A program made the position numbers and the translations under genes. Of a DNA stretch of 64,000 nt, positions 38,144 through 46,602 are shown piece by piece. Each line of letters starts with the position of its first letter. The first letter of the stretch is position 1. The notes beneath the pieces are model-generated. The model was not told the DNA's origin. It searched no databases and saw only the letters and a program-made list of their open reading frames with translations. The DNA is from Bacteroidales bacterium (GTDB lineage Bacteria; Bacteroidota; Bacteroidia; Bacteroidales; Paludibacteraceae): assembly GCA_015061115.1 (NCBI GenBank), contig SUXE01000007.1, positions 57,132 through 121,131 on the forward strand, given 5' to 3'.

Positions 38144-39454
38144 TTGAATACACCATTAGATTATCAAATAGTGACAGATGCCATTAATTCGATGGCATTG
38201 GGTGATTTCTCACATGCGACAATTCGTGATATTCAAGCGTTGTCGCGTTTGTTGGAGGAGAAGACAGGACAGCAGATCATTCATCTTGAGATGGGTGTCC
38301 CTGGTTTGAAACCATCAGAGATTGCATTGAAGGCAGAGCAGGAGGCGTTGGCAAATGGTTGTGCGACAATTTATCCTCCTAATGGTGGTATACCACGTAT
38401 CAAGAATGCTGCGTCTCAGTTTGTTAAGGCATTCATAGGCGTTGATATCGATCCTCTTTGTTGTATCCCTACTACAGGTAGTATGCAGGGTACATTCGCG
38501 TCTTTTATGGCAATTCACCATGCTTGTGCTGGCACAAAGAAAGATACAGTTCTGTTCATACAGCCTGGATTCCCAGTTCAGACTACACAGTGTGATGTCA
38601 TTGGATTGAATCATATCGGTTTGGATATCCATGATTTCCGTGGCGACGCGTTGATCAAGAAGCTTGAGGAGATCCTTTCTGCAGGAAACATCAACTCGAT
38701 TGTCTATTCAAACCCTAATAATCCATCATGGGTTTGCTTCACAGAGGAGGAATTGAAAGGAATCGCTGGTTTGGCAGATAAGTATGATGTGATTGTTTTG
38801 GAGGATTTGGCTTATTTTGCGATGGATTTCCGTCGTGATTTGTCTCATCCTTACGAGGCTCCTTATCAGGCTACTGTGGCTAAATATACAGACAACTATG
38901 TTTTGTGGATTTCTGGTTCGAAGGCATTCTCTTATGCCGGACAGAGAATCGGTGTCACTTGTATCAGCAATAAACTGTATAAGCGTGTCTACAAGCCATT
39001 GGCAGACAAGTTTGGAGTGGGAGAGTTCGGTAACTTCTTCTGCAACCGTTTGATGTACACATTGTCAAGTGGAACTACACACAGTGTACAGCATGCGATG
39101 TCTGCTTTGATGGAGGCTGCTTGTGAAGGACGTTACAACTTCTTGGATGATGTTAAGGAGTATGGACGTCGTGCAAAATTCATGAAGGATGTGCTTCTTT
39201 CAAATGGATTCTATTTGGTTTACGACAACGATATGGGTGCTCCATTGGCTGATGGTTTCTACTTCACAGTCCAATATCCTAACATGAATGATTTGGAGTT
39301 GACTCGTGAATTGATGTACTACGGAATCGCTGTGTTCCCATTGGATACTATGGGATCTAATGAGCAGGGTGTACGTATCTGCACATCGTTCTTCAAGAAG
39401 GAGCAGGAGCCTTTGTTCAAGGAGCGAATTGAATCATTTAAAAAGAATCATTAA
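38144..39454 (+). CDS. PLP-dependent aminotransferase, class I/II (probably aromatic)
   Basis: Transfers an amino group between an amino acid and a 2-oxoacid using pyridoxal phosphate. The 436-residue fold type I protein has SNPNNPSW (the NPNNP loop), VIVLEDLAYFAMDFRRDL and the Schiff-base lysine in ISGSKAFSYAGQRIGV. The start is TTG; no ATG close by keeps the N-terminal part. The context (iorAB and paaK upstream, thioesterase overlapping downstream) suggests aromatic amino acids as substrates. That is an inference; the sequence alone does not give specificity. Confidence 0.9.
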   Translation: MNTPLDYQIVTDAINSMALGDFSHATIRDIQALSRLLEEKTGQQIIHLEMGVPGLKPSEIALKAEQEALANGCATIYPPNGGIPRIKNAASQFVKAFIGVDIDPLCCIPTTGSMQGTFASFMAIHHACAGTKKDTVLFIQPGFPVQTTQCDVIGLNHIGLDIHDFRGDALIKKLEEILSAGNINSIVYSNPNNPSWVCFTEEELKGIAGLADKYDVIVLEDLAYFAMDFRRDLSHPYEAPYQATVAKYTDNYVLWISGSKAFSYAGQRIGVTCISNKLYKRVYKPLADKFGVGEFGNFFCNRLMYTLSSGTTHSVQHAMSALMEAACEGRYNFLDDVKEYGRRAKFMKDVLLSNGFYLVYDNDMGAPLADGFYFTVQYPNMNDLELTRELMYYGIAVFPLDTMGSNEQGVRICTSFFKKEQEPLFKERIESFKKNH

Positions 39455-39870
39455 TGGCGACGTTGCTTGAACGACTAAACAGTAGCGACAAGTTTGCTCA
39501 GAATATAGGTGCTCAACTGACGGAAGTTCGTGAAGGTTATGCATGTGCAGAGCTGATAGTGAAAGAATGTCATTTGAACGCTGCAGGAGTTTGTCAGGGT
39601 GGGGTGATGTATACTTTGGCTGACCTTGCGTTTGCGGCTGTCGCCAATTGTCATGGCATATTGTCGTTGGGTATTTCCAATACCATCACGTTTGTCAAAT
39701 CCGCACAGTTGGGAGACCACCTTTATGCAGAGTGTGCGGAGGTGGTGAACCATTATAAATTGCCATATTGTGATATTAAAGTGAAGAATCAGAATGATGA
39801 GGTTCTTGCAGTTGTCACAGGTTTGGCATACCGATCTAAAAAGGATTACGAATTTGATTCGTTTATGTGA
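39454..39870 (+). CDS. PaaI-like hotdog thioesterase
   Basis: A 138-residue acyl-CoA thioesterase of the hotdog fold. The central helix region is NAAGVCQGGVMYTLADLAFA; in PaaI-type enzymes this block usually reads HGG with a catalytic Asp/Glu in the following helix, and here His is replaced by Gln while the LADLA acidic residue stays. It would hydrolyse the aryl-acetyl-CoA made by IorAB, giving free aryl acetate. The ATG overlaps the aminotransferase stop (TAATG), and a strong terminator follows, so it closes the operon. Confidence 0.88.
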   Translation: MATLLERLNSSDKFAQNIGAQLTEVREGYACAELIVKECHLNAAGVCQGGVMYTLADLAFAAVANCHGILSLGISNTITFVKSAQLGDHLYAECAEVVNHYKLPYCDIKVKNQNDEVLAVVTGLAYRSKKDYEFDSFM

Positions 39871-39906
39871 TTACGTTTTCCTCTTTTGGAAATGACTATA
39901 AAAGAT

Positions 39907-39943
39907 GAGTGTCCATCGTTTGACGGTGGACACTCGTTTTTTT
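39907..39943 (+). terminator. Terminator after the iorA-thioesterase operon
   Basis: GAGTGTCCATCG (39907-39918) pairs with CGGTGGACACTC (39924-39935), a 12-bp stem with one G-T pair, followed by eight T residues. It also separates the operon from the convergent oxidoreductase gene. Confidence 0.9.
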
Positions 39944-40896
39944 TATTTCTGTGTTATCATATCTAATACCTTTGCACAGTTGATTGTCAAAGAATGTGGG
40001 ACGATGTCGCTTTGAAGTTTTCCTTCCTGCACACATTTGATTGTCTCTTGTATTTCTCCGACAAAACCGTTTTTCGTCTCATTGTCGCTGAAAACAACTT
40101 TTATGCCGTCTGTGCTTTCGTAAATACACTCGTCGGCCCATTGGGAATGTGGCAGTATGATTTTTCCGTTCTCTCCGTAGACGATAAGGTTCTCGTCTAT
40201 CTTTGTTTCTATTGTCGCTGTGATGTCTATCAGACAGTCGCCTGCACGCATGGATATATGGTCTGTTGTGTCGACGCCTGTGTATGAATATCTTGCCTGG
40301 CAATTGACATCTTTCACATCCTCACCTACAAGGAAAGTGGTGATCTGATATCCGTATACTCCAAGGTCGAGTGCGGCTCCTCCACCTAACTCTTTGCTGA
40401 AGAAACGGTTGTCGGCCGCAAACTGGTATCTGTTGCCAATCTGGAGCTGAGCCATCACAGGTTTGCCAATCTTACCTTCCGCAATCCACTCTTTAGCTTT
40501 CTTTACAGCTGGAAGGAATCGGCTCCACATAGCCTCCATGAGAAAAGTCTTCTTCTCTTTTGCTAGTGAGCAAACCTCCTCTGCCTCTTTCGCGTTCATA
40601 CACATTGTCTTCTCGCATATCACGGGAATGTTTTTGCCAATACAAAGTTTGATCAGCTTGGCATGTGTATTGTGTGTTGTCGCGATATAGGCGGCGTCCG
40701 GATGGATTGTGTCCAACATCTCTTCATAGTTGCCGAAAGATGCTTCTATATTGAATTTCTTCGCGAAAGCCTCTGCTCTTTCCGCACTTCTGCTTCCTAT
40801 AGCCGCAACTTCACAATCATTGATAAGGCTGACTGCATCAGCGAATTTCTCGGCAATGTTTCCTGCTCCGAGAATGACGAATCTGAACTTTTTCAT
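39943..40896 (-). CDS. Gfo/Idh/MocA-family NAD(P)-dependent oxidoreductase
   Basis: A 317-residue dehydrogenase with an N-terminal Rossmann domain (FRFVILGAGNIAEKFADAVS). The family signature ICEKTMCMNAKEAEEVCSLA is present in the EKP region, with Thr replacing Pro. The C-terminal catalytic domain includes GGGAALDLGVYGYQITTFLVG. Substrates in this family are usually sugars or cyclitols, but nothing here identifies one. It lies 4 nt after the AlkD-like gene on the minus strand. Confidence 0.9.
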   Translation of the reverse strand: MKKFRFVILGAGNIAEKFADAVSLINDCEVAAIGSRSAERAEAFAKKFNIEASFGNYEEMLDTIHPDAAYIATTHNTHAKLIKLCIGKNIPVICEKTMCMNAKEAEEVCSLAKEKKTFLMEAMWSRFLPAVKKAKEWIAEGKIGKPVMAQLQIGNRYQFAADNRFFSKELGGGAALDLGVYGYQITTFLVGEDVKDVNCQARYSYTGVDTTDHISMRAGDCLIDITATIETKIDENLIVYGENGKIILPHSQWADECIYESTDGIKVVFSDNETKNGFVGEIQETIKCVQEGKLQSDIVPHSLTINCAKVLDMITQK

Positions 40897-40900
40897 TCCT

Positions 40901-41584
40901 TTATGATTTTAGTGTCCGTAGATATTCTTTTTCTTCTTTTGAAGTGCGGAGCGACTCGCATATTTTTTGAATAGCCCTGTTCTGCACCTCTTTTGCCAAA
41001 ATATTCTTTTCTAAGATCGCTTTTGTCTTTTCTGGGAATTTGGAGTAGCATCCTTGGATAGCCCACGCTATTCCCATTTCAGCGTAATAACCTGTCGGCG
41101 ACATGGTTGAGAGTCTTTCCAACACTCTGTCGATATATTCCTCGTCGACGAAATGGCTGAGCATCATCACTGCTGCGAAACGACGGTTCCATACATCAGC
41201 GTCTTTAACGTAAAAGTCAAGGAAATCCCATGTCTTCTCTTTTTCTTTCCGCACGAATTTGAATGTTGCGACGGTGGTGTCGCATACACTCCATACTTTG
41301 ATCTTCTTGACAAACGTCTCGACACATTTGATTAATGTGTTGTAGTCGCTTTTTGCAAAACCGATGATGTAGCCTTGGATCATCAGCTCTTCGATGCTGT
41401 CGTCTTTTGCCTCCATCAGCGTCGACTTCCAATCTCCTTTGCATACATCTTTCGCTATCTGCTTGAGAATTGGCAATCTCACACCATACATGGCTGTCAC
41501 ACCGGGACTCAGTTTGATTGAGAAATCTCGGTAATCATTATCTGCGTTTGCCTGCAGTAAAACTATGACGTCATTCCAATTCAT
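40901..41584 (-). CDS. DNA alkylation repair protein (AlkD-like)
   Basis: A 227-residue all-helical protein matching the AlkD/AlkC family of HEAT-like repeat glycosylases that remove alkylated purines. Recognisable segments are MYGVRLPILKQIAKDVCKGD, then CDTTVATFKFVRK and NRRFAAVMMLSHFVDEEYID. AlkD uses an Asp with aromatic residues at its site; a conserved W-x-x-C-D segment (VWSVCDT) is in the right region. It is cotranscribed with the oxidoreductase downstream. Confidence 0.88.
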   Translation of the reverse strand: MNWNDVIVLLQANADNDYRDFSIKLSPGVTAMYGVRLPILKQIAKDVCKGDWKSTLMEAKDDSIEELMIQGYIIGFAKSDYNTLIKCVETFVKKIKVWSVCDTTVATFKFVRKEKEKTWDFLDFYVKDADVWNRRFAAVMMLSHFVDEEYIDRVLERLSTMSPTGYYAEMGIAWAIQGCYSKFPEKTKAILEKNILAKEVQNRAIQKICESLRTSKEEKEYLRTLKS

Positions 41585-41624
41585 ATTCTGTCAATTTCAG
41601 AGAATTTATCCGTTTGTGTCCGAC

Positions 41625-42398
41625 TTATTTTTCCCACCTCAACCTATAAATATAGCCTGGCTCTGGATTGGTCTTTGTATGATAGTATAGTTTATGATCT
41701 TTGTCAAATTCCACGGATTCAATGAACTCGAAATCTCCATCTATTTGAGACACGATCTTTTTCCTTTCGAAATATGCGGGCTTTGCGTATTCATTGCTTT
41801 TGTAAGACAATAAAACTCTAAAACCGAGCACTTCAATAGGTGTGTCGAGTCTTGAACTTATCCATGGCTTGGCTGTGTTGTCAGTGTCTTCATTGGTTGT
41901 TTTTATACTGATTACTGTACAATCATTGTATTTTAATGGGTGATTGAATGTTATTTTCGCCGTATCCCATTCATTTTTGTTTTCGTTGTGGATCAGAGGA
42001 CTAATCTTTTGTGATACTGATTCGATTTTAGGTGGAATCGCACCTGTCCATTTGAAATTATATGGTATTTCTGTGAGAAACAACCTTTTGCATTGTATTG
42101 TGCGGTAAACTTCAAATGTGGATTTCACTCCATCGTTGGATTTGAAGATTAGAAAAGTGGATATTCGCTTATAATCTTCAGAGGAATTCTCATCAATAAA
42201 CTTGTTGATTACTCTTATTATCTGAAAAACAATGATGAGTAGACATAAAATAACAATCGTTAACGCAATTATTATAGCTGTTTTGTTGTTACTAAAACAC
42301 ATTACTAATCCTGCAATAGAACATATTGATCCTGTAGTACCCAAACAACTACCTAAATATATTCTAGTGAAGTTGAATACTTTTTTGATATTATGCAT
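41625..42398 (-). CDS. Two-TM, beta-rich membrane protein of unknown function
   Basis: A 257-residue protein with two N-terminal membrane helices (YLGSCLGTTGSICSIAGLVM and TAIIIALTIVILCLLIIVFQ). After them comes a cytoplasmic or periplasmic beta-rich domain, ending KLYYHTKTNPEPGYIYRLRW. I do not recognise the domain with certainty. The layout (two helices plus a beta-rich domain) resembles the S-2TMbeta/Cap15-type effector proteins of CBASS defense, but no cyclic nucleotide synthase is next to it. It has an exact -7 box (42451-42459 complement). Base composition is more AT-rich than its neighbours, which suggests transfer. Confidence 0.6.
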   Translation of the reverse strand: MHNIKKVFNFTRIYLGSCLGTTGSICSIAGLVMCFSNNKTAIIIALTIVILCLLIIVFQIIRVINKFIDENSSEDYKRISTFLIFKSNDGVKSTFEVYRTIQCKRLFLTEIPYNFKWTGAIPPKIESVSQKISPLIHNENKNEWDTAKITFNHPLKYNDCTVISIKTTNEDTDNTAKPWISSRLDTPIEVLGFRVLLSYKSNEYAKPAYFERKKIVSQIDGDFEFIESVEFDKDHKLYYHTKTNPEPGYIYRLRWEK

Positions 42399-42450
42399 CT
42401 GTTCCCATATTTTATTAAATTTTTGTGTTAATTATTCCCTTTATTTGTTT

Positions 42451-42459
42451 GCAAAATTA
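42451..42459 (-). promoter_or_regulatory. Putative -7 box of the 2TM protein gene
   Basis: The minus strand reads TAATTTTGC, an exact -7 match about 50 nt before the ATG at 42398. No -33 box is seen. Confidence 0.45.
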
Positions 42460-42598
42460 TTAAAAATTTTGGGCTTTTCATATTTCTCCCCCAAAAAATC
42501 ATATAATTTTTGTTAAAATGTGTGTTTCTTCAATTTTAACACTCAATCTTTAATATTTGTCCCAACTATAATGGATGGTGTTGGAAATGAATGAGTTT

Positions 42599-42633
42599 AA
42601 AAAATAGAGACGTGGAAATGCGCCCCACGTCTC
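42599..42633 (-). terminator. Terminator after purM (AGACGTGG-type hairpin)
   Basis: GAGACGTGG (42607-42615) pairs with CCACGTCTC (42625-42633). On the minus strand the hairpin is followed by TATTTTTTAAA, as expected for a terminator of the purM gene that ends at 42646. Confidence 0.75.
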
Positions 42634-42645
42634 CACTATGCTTTA

Positions 42646-43812
42646 TTAGTAACGGAATTCTCCGAACTCACTCTTGATAATCAACTCTTTCTTTGAAGAC
42701 TCCTCACAGTGTCCGATGATCTTCGCGTCGATGCCGAACGACTTAGAAATCTCAATCACCTTGTCTGCATTCTTCTTGTCGAGATAGATCTCCATACGGT
42801 GTCCCATGTTGAATACCTTGTACATCTCAGCCCAATCAGTGTTGCTCTGCTGCTGTATTGTCTTGAACAATGGCGGAACATCAAACATGTTGTCTTTTAC
42901 TACCCTCAGATTGTCTATGAAGTGAAGGATCTTAGTCTGGGCACCACCAGAGCAGTGTACCATTCCGTGGATCTCGCTACGCAATTCGTCTAACACTTTC
43001 TTGATGACTGGAGCGTATGTACGTGTTGGAGACAAAACCAACTTTCCTGCGTCGATAGGGGATCCCTCAACTTTATCTGTAAGCTTCAATCCGCCTGAGT
43101 AAACCAACTCTTCTGGAACGGCTTTGTCGTAGCTTTCTGGATATTTCTCAGCCAAATATTTTGAGAAGACGTCGTGGCGTGCGGAAGTCAAACCGTTGCT
43201 TCCCATACCTCCGTTGTATCCCTTCTCGTATGTTGCCTGGCCGTAGCTTGCCAAACCGACGATCACGTCACCTGGTCTGATGTTGGCGTTGTTGACAACG
43301 TCGCTGCGTTTCATACGGCAAGTGACTGTGCTGTCGACGATGATTGTGCGTACCAAATCACCTACATCCGCTGTCTCTCCACCTGTGGCGTATACACCTA
43401 CACCCATCTCACGTAGCTCTGCAAGTAGCTCATCTGTACCGTTGATGATGGCGCTGATCACCTCACCTGGAACCAATAGCTTGTTTCTTCCAATTGTAGA
43501 TGACACCAAGATGTTGTCTGTCGCACCTACGCAAAGAAGATCATCGATGTTCATGATCAATGCGTCCTGCGCAATGCCTTTCCACACTGACAAATCTCCC
43601 GTCTCCTTCCAATACATATAAGCTAACGATGACTTCGTTCCTGCACCGTCGGCGTGCATAATGTTGCAATATTCCGCGTCTCCTCCTAAGATATCTGGGA
43701 TGATTTTGCAGAATGCTTTAGGGAAAATACCTTTGTCGATGTTCTTGATTGCGTTGTGTACGTCTTCCTTTCCAGCCGACACTCCACGCATAGCATATCT
43801 CTTGTCGCTCAT
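42646..43812 (-). CDS. purM: Phosphoribosylformylglycinamidine cyclo-ligase-like (AIR synthase)
   Basis: Fifth step of purine synthesis: ATP-dependent ring closure of FGAM to AIR. The 388-residue protein has the PurM ATP-binding N-terminus (EYCNIMHADGAGTKSSLAYM, Asp-Gly-Ala-Gly-Thr-Lys) and the GGETADVGDLVRT segment. The C-terminal AIRS half has VHCSGGAQTKILHFID. It is longer than the E. coli enzyme (345 residues), as usual for this Bacteroidetes type. I use ATG 43812 because an upstream ATG at 43836 overlaps the -7 box TAATTTTGC (43833-43841 complement). Confidence 0.9.
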   Translation of the reverse strand: MSDKRYAMRGVSAGKEDVHNAIKNIDKGIFPKAFCKIIPDILGGDAEYCNIMHADGAGTKSSLAYMYWKETGDLSVWKGIAQDALIMNIDDLLCVGATDNILVSSTIGRNKLLVPGEVISAIINGTDELLAELREMGVGVYATGGETADVGDLVRTIIVDSTVTCRMKRSDVVNNANIRPGDVIVGLASYGQATYEKGYNGGMGSNGLTSARHDVFSKYLAEKYPESYDKAVPEELVYSGGLKLTDKVEGSPIDAGKLVLSPTRTYAPVIKKVLDELRSEIHGMVHCSGGAQTKILHFIDNLRVVKDNMFDVPPLFKTIQQQSNTDWAEMYKVFNMGHRMEIYLDKKNADKVIEISKSFGIDAKIIGHCEESSKKELIIKSEFGEFRY

Positions 43813-43832
43813 CTTTAATTGTTTTATTTTCT

Positions 43833-43841
43833 GCAAAATTA
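43833..43841 (-). promoter_or_regulatory. Putative -7 box of purM
   Basis: Minus strand TAATTTTGC, an exact match to TAnnTTTGC, 20 nt before the chosen purM ATG. It decides the start against ATG 43836. Confidence 0.55.
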
Positions 43842-43880
43842 CTTATTTTTTTGTTTATACGGGTTAAAAACCTCCAATTT

Positions 43881-45167
43881 TTACAACGCTATGATCAGAA
43901 GCAGGATGTTGAACGCGCAAATGACTCCGAATCCTATGCAAAGATCCTTCAACAGTTTTTTGCCTGAGAAGAATATTCCATACAGCATTTTGACGACGTT
44001 GTTGCTTATGATCGCCTGGAATGTGGCAAGGATCAGAAGTGCGTCAGACACGTTGTGCTGGGTCTGGAACAGGTTGATGATGAACGGATTGATGTCCGTC
44101 ACACCAACTATGATTGAAAGTATGCGTAATCCGCTGTCGCCGAAATAAACCAAAGCGTAAGTTGTCACCAACGTGAATGCTATGAATAGGATAGCGAAAA
44201 GAATGGCGACTTTGAATTCCAACGGATTCTTCTCCTCCTCTTCCTCAATTTTTGTGTCTGAGCCATTCTTTCCTGCCTTTGGCTTCTGACGATAGAAGAA
44301 GTATGCTACAACGGCAGATACCACGATCATGATGGCAAACAGATACCAGTATTTGAGCATCAGATTATAGTTGAAGATTCCTAAAAGGATAAATATCTTG
44401 AAATACATCATTGTGATGGCGCAGAAGATAGCCGCGATGTATTCCTTCAAATCACCTGAATGATCCTTCGCTTTCTTCGACAATATGATGCATGTGGCTG
44501 TGCTGCTGTATATTCCGCCAAGAATACCTGTGATGATGACGCCTCCGTTGGGAAACAGATATTTCTTCACCAGATAGCTGATATATGAAATTCCTGAGAT
44601 GACGACGGTGGCAAGCCATATTGTGTATGGTGTCAGACCAGTTCCCTCAATCAACTCATTGTTAGGAAGGATAGGAAGGATGACGCCTGCGATGATAAGG
44701 AATTTGGCAAGGTTGATAAACTCCTCATCGTTCATCTTCTTTGTAAACTCGGTGAATTTGTCTTTCATTTCCGCCAAGACAAGCACAGTGACGACCACGA
44801 GGATAGCCAGCGTGATGGACGACACATATATAATCGGAGCGATGCAATAGGTGATCAAGGCGATCATGATCGACGTGATTCCTGTACGCTGACGTATTAA
44901 TAGTTTGTGGGCATACGCGATGCTGAGGAGCAAAGACAATGTTGCTCCGCCATATAGGAAAGGAGTGAGACTTCCGTTTCCTATCACATAAAGCACATAA
45001 CCAAGTATTCCAATCAGAGTGAAAGTTCTGTCCGAACCGAAAGTGTGCAATATATCGCTGTTTTTTTCATATAGTTTTCTCTGTGATAACCCGATCACCA
45101 GTGACATCAGAGCAACAACAGCAAAATTGATGATGTCAGTTGAGAATATATTTGTAATCGATTCCAT
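43881..45167 (-). CDS. MgtC/DUF4010-family inner-membrane protein
   Basis: A 428-residue polytopic membrane protein with about twelve predicted helices. The N-terminal third resembles the MgtC/SapB fold (VALMSLVIGLSQRKLYEKNS, RTFTLIGILGYVLYVIGNG). The C-terminal two thirds correspond to DUF4010 (GGVIITGILGGIYSSTATCI and FIINLFQTQHNVSDALLILA). A charged linker of acidic residues (TKIEEEEEKNP) separates them. Role unknown; some relatives are linked to magnesium stress or membrane transport. No strong operon partner. Confidence 0.85.
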   Translation of the reverse strand: MESITNIFSTDIINFAVVALMSLVIGLSQRKLYEKNSDILHTFGSDRTFTLIGILGYVLYVIGNGSLTPFLYGGATLSLLLSIAYAHKLLIRQRTGITSIMIALITYCIAPIIYVSSITLAILVVVTVLVLAEMKDKFTEFTKKMNDEEFINLAKFLIIAGVILPILPNNELIEGTGLTPYTIWLATVVISGISYISYLVKKYLFPNGGVIITGILGGIYSSTATCIILSKKAKDHSGDLKEYIAAIFCAITMMYFKIFILLGIFNYNLMLKYWYLFAIMIVVSAVVAYFFYRQKPKAGKNGSDTKIEEEEEKNPLEFKVAILFAILFIAFTLVTTYALVYFGDSGLRILSIIVGVTDINPFIINLFQTQHNVSDALLILATFQAIISNNVVKMLYGIFFSGKKLLKDLCIGFGVICAFNILLLIIAL

Positions 45168-45473
45168 ATCCGTATGAATTATAAATGTTCTTGAATCCTT
45201 CTAAACAAATATAGCGGATATTTCTCTTAATGCCAAGGAAAGCGTCGAAAAAGTGGGGCGACGGGAGGAATGTTATATTAATGGATTTTGGGAAAAATCA
45301 CAACTCTTGCCACACGAAAATGAAGAATTCAAATTCGTGTGATACTTTTTTCTGGGCATGCTATTCTATATTAAAATGACTTCTTTTGAATTTCATGTGG
45401 AATTTAAAACAATAAATCGTATATTTACATGATTTAAGGTATTGGCTACGGCATAAGAAAAAGAGAAAGGTTT
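45168..45473. other. Spacer before the Fic gene, with hairpin repeat copy 1
   Basis: No gene. The notable content is the 34-bp hairpin repeat at 45311-45344 and a weak -7-like TATATTTAC near 45420, which differs from the consensus at one base. Confidence 0.5.
45311..45344. repeat. 34-bp hairpin repeat, copy 1 (left of Fic)
   Basis: CACACGAA...TTCGTGTG with a 15-nt middle containing GAAGAATTC. It matches the copy at 46549-46582 in 32 of 34 positions, same orientation. Confidence 0.85.
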
Positions 45474-46538
45474 ATGACGCAACAAGACAAAGAGACACTG
45501 ATTACATTGCTGAATCAATATAGGGATTTGGGCATTTCGGAACAGATAGATTTTCAAAAATTCTATCTCTATTCCATTATTGCTCATTCCACAGCCATTG
45601 AAGGCAGTACAGTGACAGAGGTGGAAGCTCAACTCCTTTTCGACGAGGGTATCACCAGCAGCAAACGTACAATACAGGAGCAGATGATGAACCTCGACCT
45701 CAAGACCGCATACGAATATGGAATGAAATGGGTCCAACGACACGATCCAATAACTGTGGATTGGCTTATATCGTTGGCTGCTAAAGTAATGGAACATACT
45801 GGAAGCGAATACAACACAATGACAGGCAGTTTTTCATCGGCACGAGGTGAGTTACGCAAATTGAATGTGAGTGCTGGGCTTGGAGGCCCGTCGTATATGT
45901 CATACCTGAAAGTGCCGTCACGCCTAGCCGCTTTTTGCGATGAACTTAATAACCGTCGTATATTGGTCGACAAGACAGACCCTTGTGCTCTCTACGAACT
46001 CAGTTTTTGGGCTCACTACGAATTGGTGACCATTCATCCATGGGCAGATGGCAATGGACGTACCAGTCGTTTGCTGATGAATTTGTTGCAAATGGAATAC
46101 GACCTTTTGCCAGTGAGAGTGCTCAAAGAGGATAAAATATCTTATATCCAGGCACTTGTCGACACAAGAAATAATGAAGATATCAGCATCTTTGTCGATA
46201 GCATGACGCAGTTGCATATTGAGCACTTGCGTAATGACATAGACATATTTCTTAAATCGACTGAAGAGGGAAATATTGACGAGAGAAAAGAAACTACCCT
46301 GAAAAATGTCGTAGAAAGTTCGCAGAAAAGTGTGGAGAAAAGTGTGGAGAAAAGTGTGGAGAAAATAATTAAACAGATAGCGGAAAATCCGAAAGTGACT
46401 GTAAAAGAACTTACTACAATTGTTGGCTTGTCTCGTCGCGGTGTGGAGAAAAATATAAAGAAGCTACAGGAATGTGGCATCATCCGCCGTGTTGGTCCAG
46501 ATAAAGGCGGCCATTGGGAAATTATAAAACATGAGTAA
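45474..46538 (+). CDS. Fic-domain protein with C-terminal winged helix
   Basis: Fic proteins attach AMP or another nucleotide moiety to target proteins. The 354-residue protein has the intact active-site motif HPWADGNGRTSRLL (about residues 185-198; His, Asn and Arg present). Its N-terminal segment STAIEGS fits the class II inhibitory pattern [S/T]xxxE[G/N], suggesting self-inhibition. A linker contains SVEK three times, from the 12-bp tandem repeat at 46325-46360. The final 65 residues form a winged helix (PKVTVKELTTIVGLSRRGVE), which may allow autoregulation. The gene is bracketed by two 34-bp hairpin repeats. Confidence 0.92.
   Translation: MTQQDKETLITLLNQYRDLGISEQIDFQKFYLYSIIAHSTAIEGSTVTEVEAQLLFDEGITSSKRTIQEQMMNLDLKTAYEYGMKWVQRHDPITVDWLISLAAKVMEHTGSEYNTMTGSFSSARGELRKLNVSAGLGGPSYMSYLKVPSRLAAFCDELNNRRILVDKTDPCALYELSFWAHYELVTIHPWADGNGRTSRLLMNLLQMEYDLLPVRVLKEDKISYIQALVDTRNNEDISIFVDSMTQLHIEHLRNDIDIFLKSTEEGNIDERKETTLKNVVESSQKSVEKSVEKSVEKIIKQIAENPKVTVKELTTIVGLSRRGVEKNIKKLQECGIIRRVGPDKGGHWEIIKHE
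46325..46360 (+). repeat. 12-bp tandem repeat in the Fic gene
   Basis: Three perfect units of GAAAAGTGTGGA, in frame, encoding the repeated SVEK linker. Gain or loss of units keeps the frame and changes linker length. Confidence 0.9.
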
Positions 46539-46548
46539 GAATTCCTAT

Positions 46549-46582
46549 CACACGGAAATGAAGATTTCAAATTCGTGTGATA
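46549..46582. repeat. 34-bp hairpin repeat, copy 2 (right of Fic)
   Basis: CACACGGAAATGAAGATTTC followed by AAATTCGTGTGATA. It begins 10 nt after the Fic stop; the palindromic arms could also act as a terminator, though no T-run follows. Confidence 0.85.
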
Positions 46583-46602
46583 GGGGAGTGTGATGGATGT
46601 TT

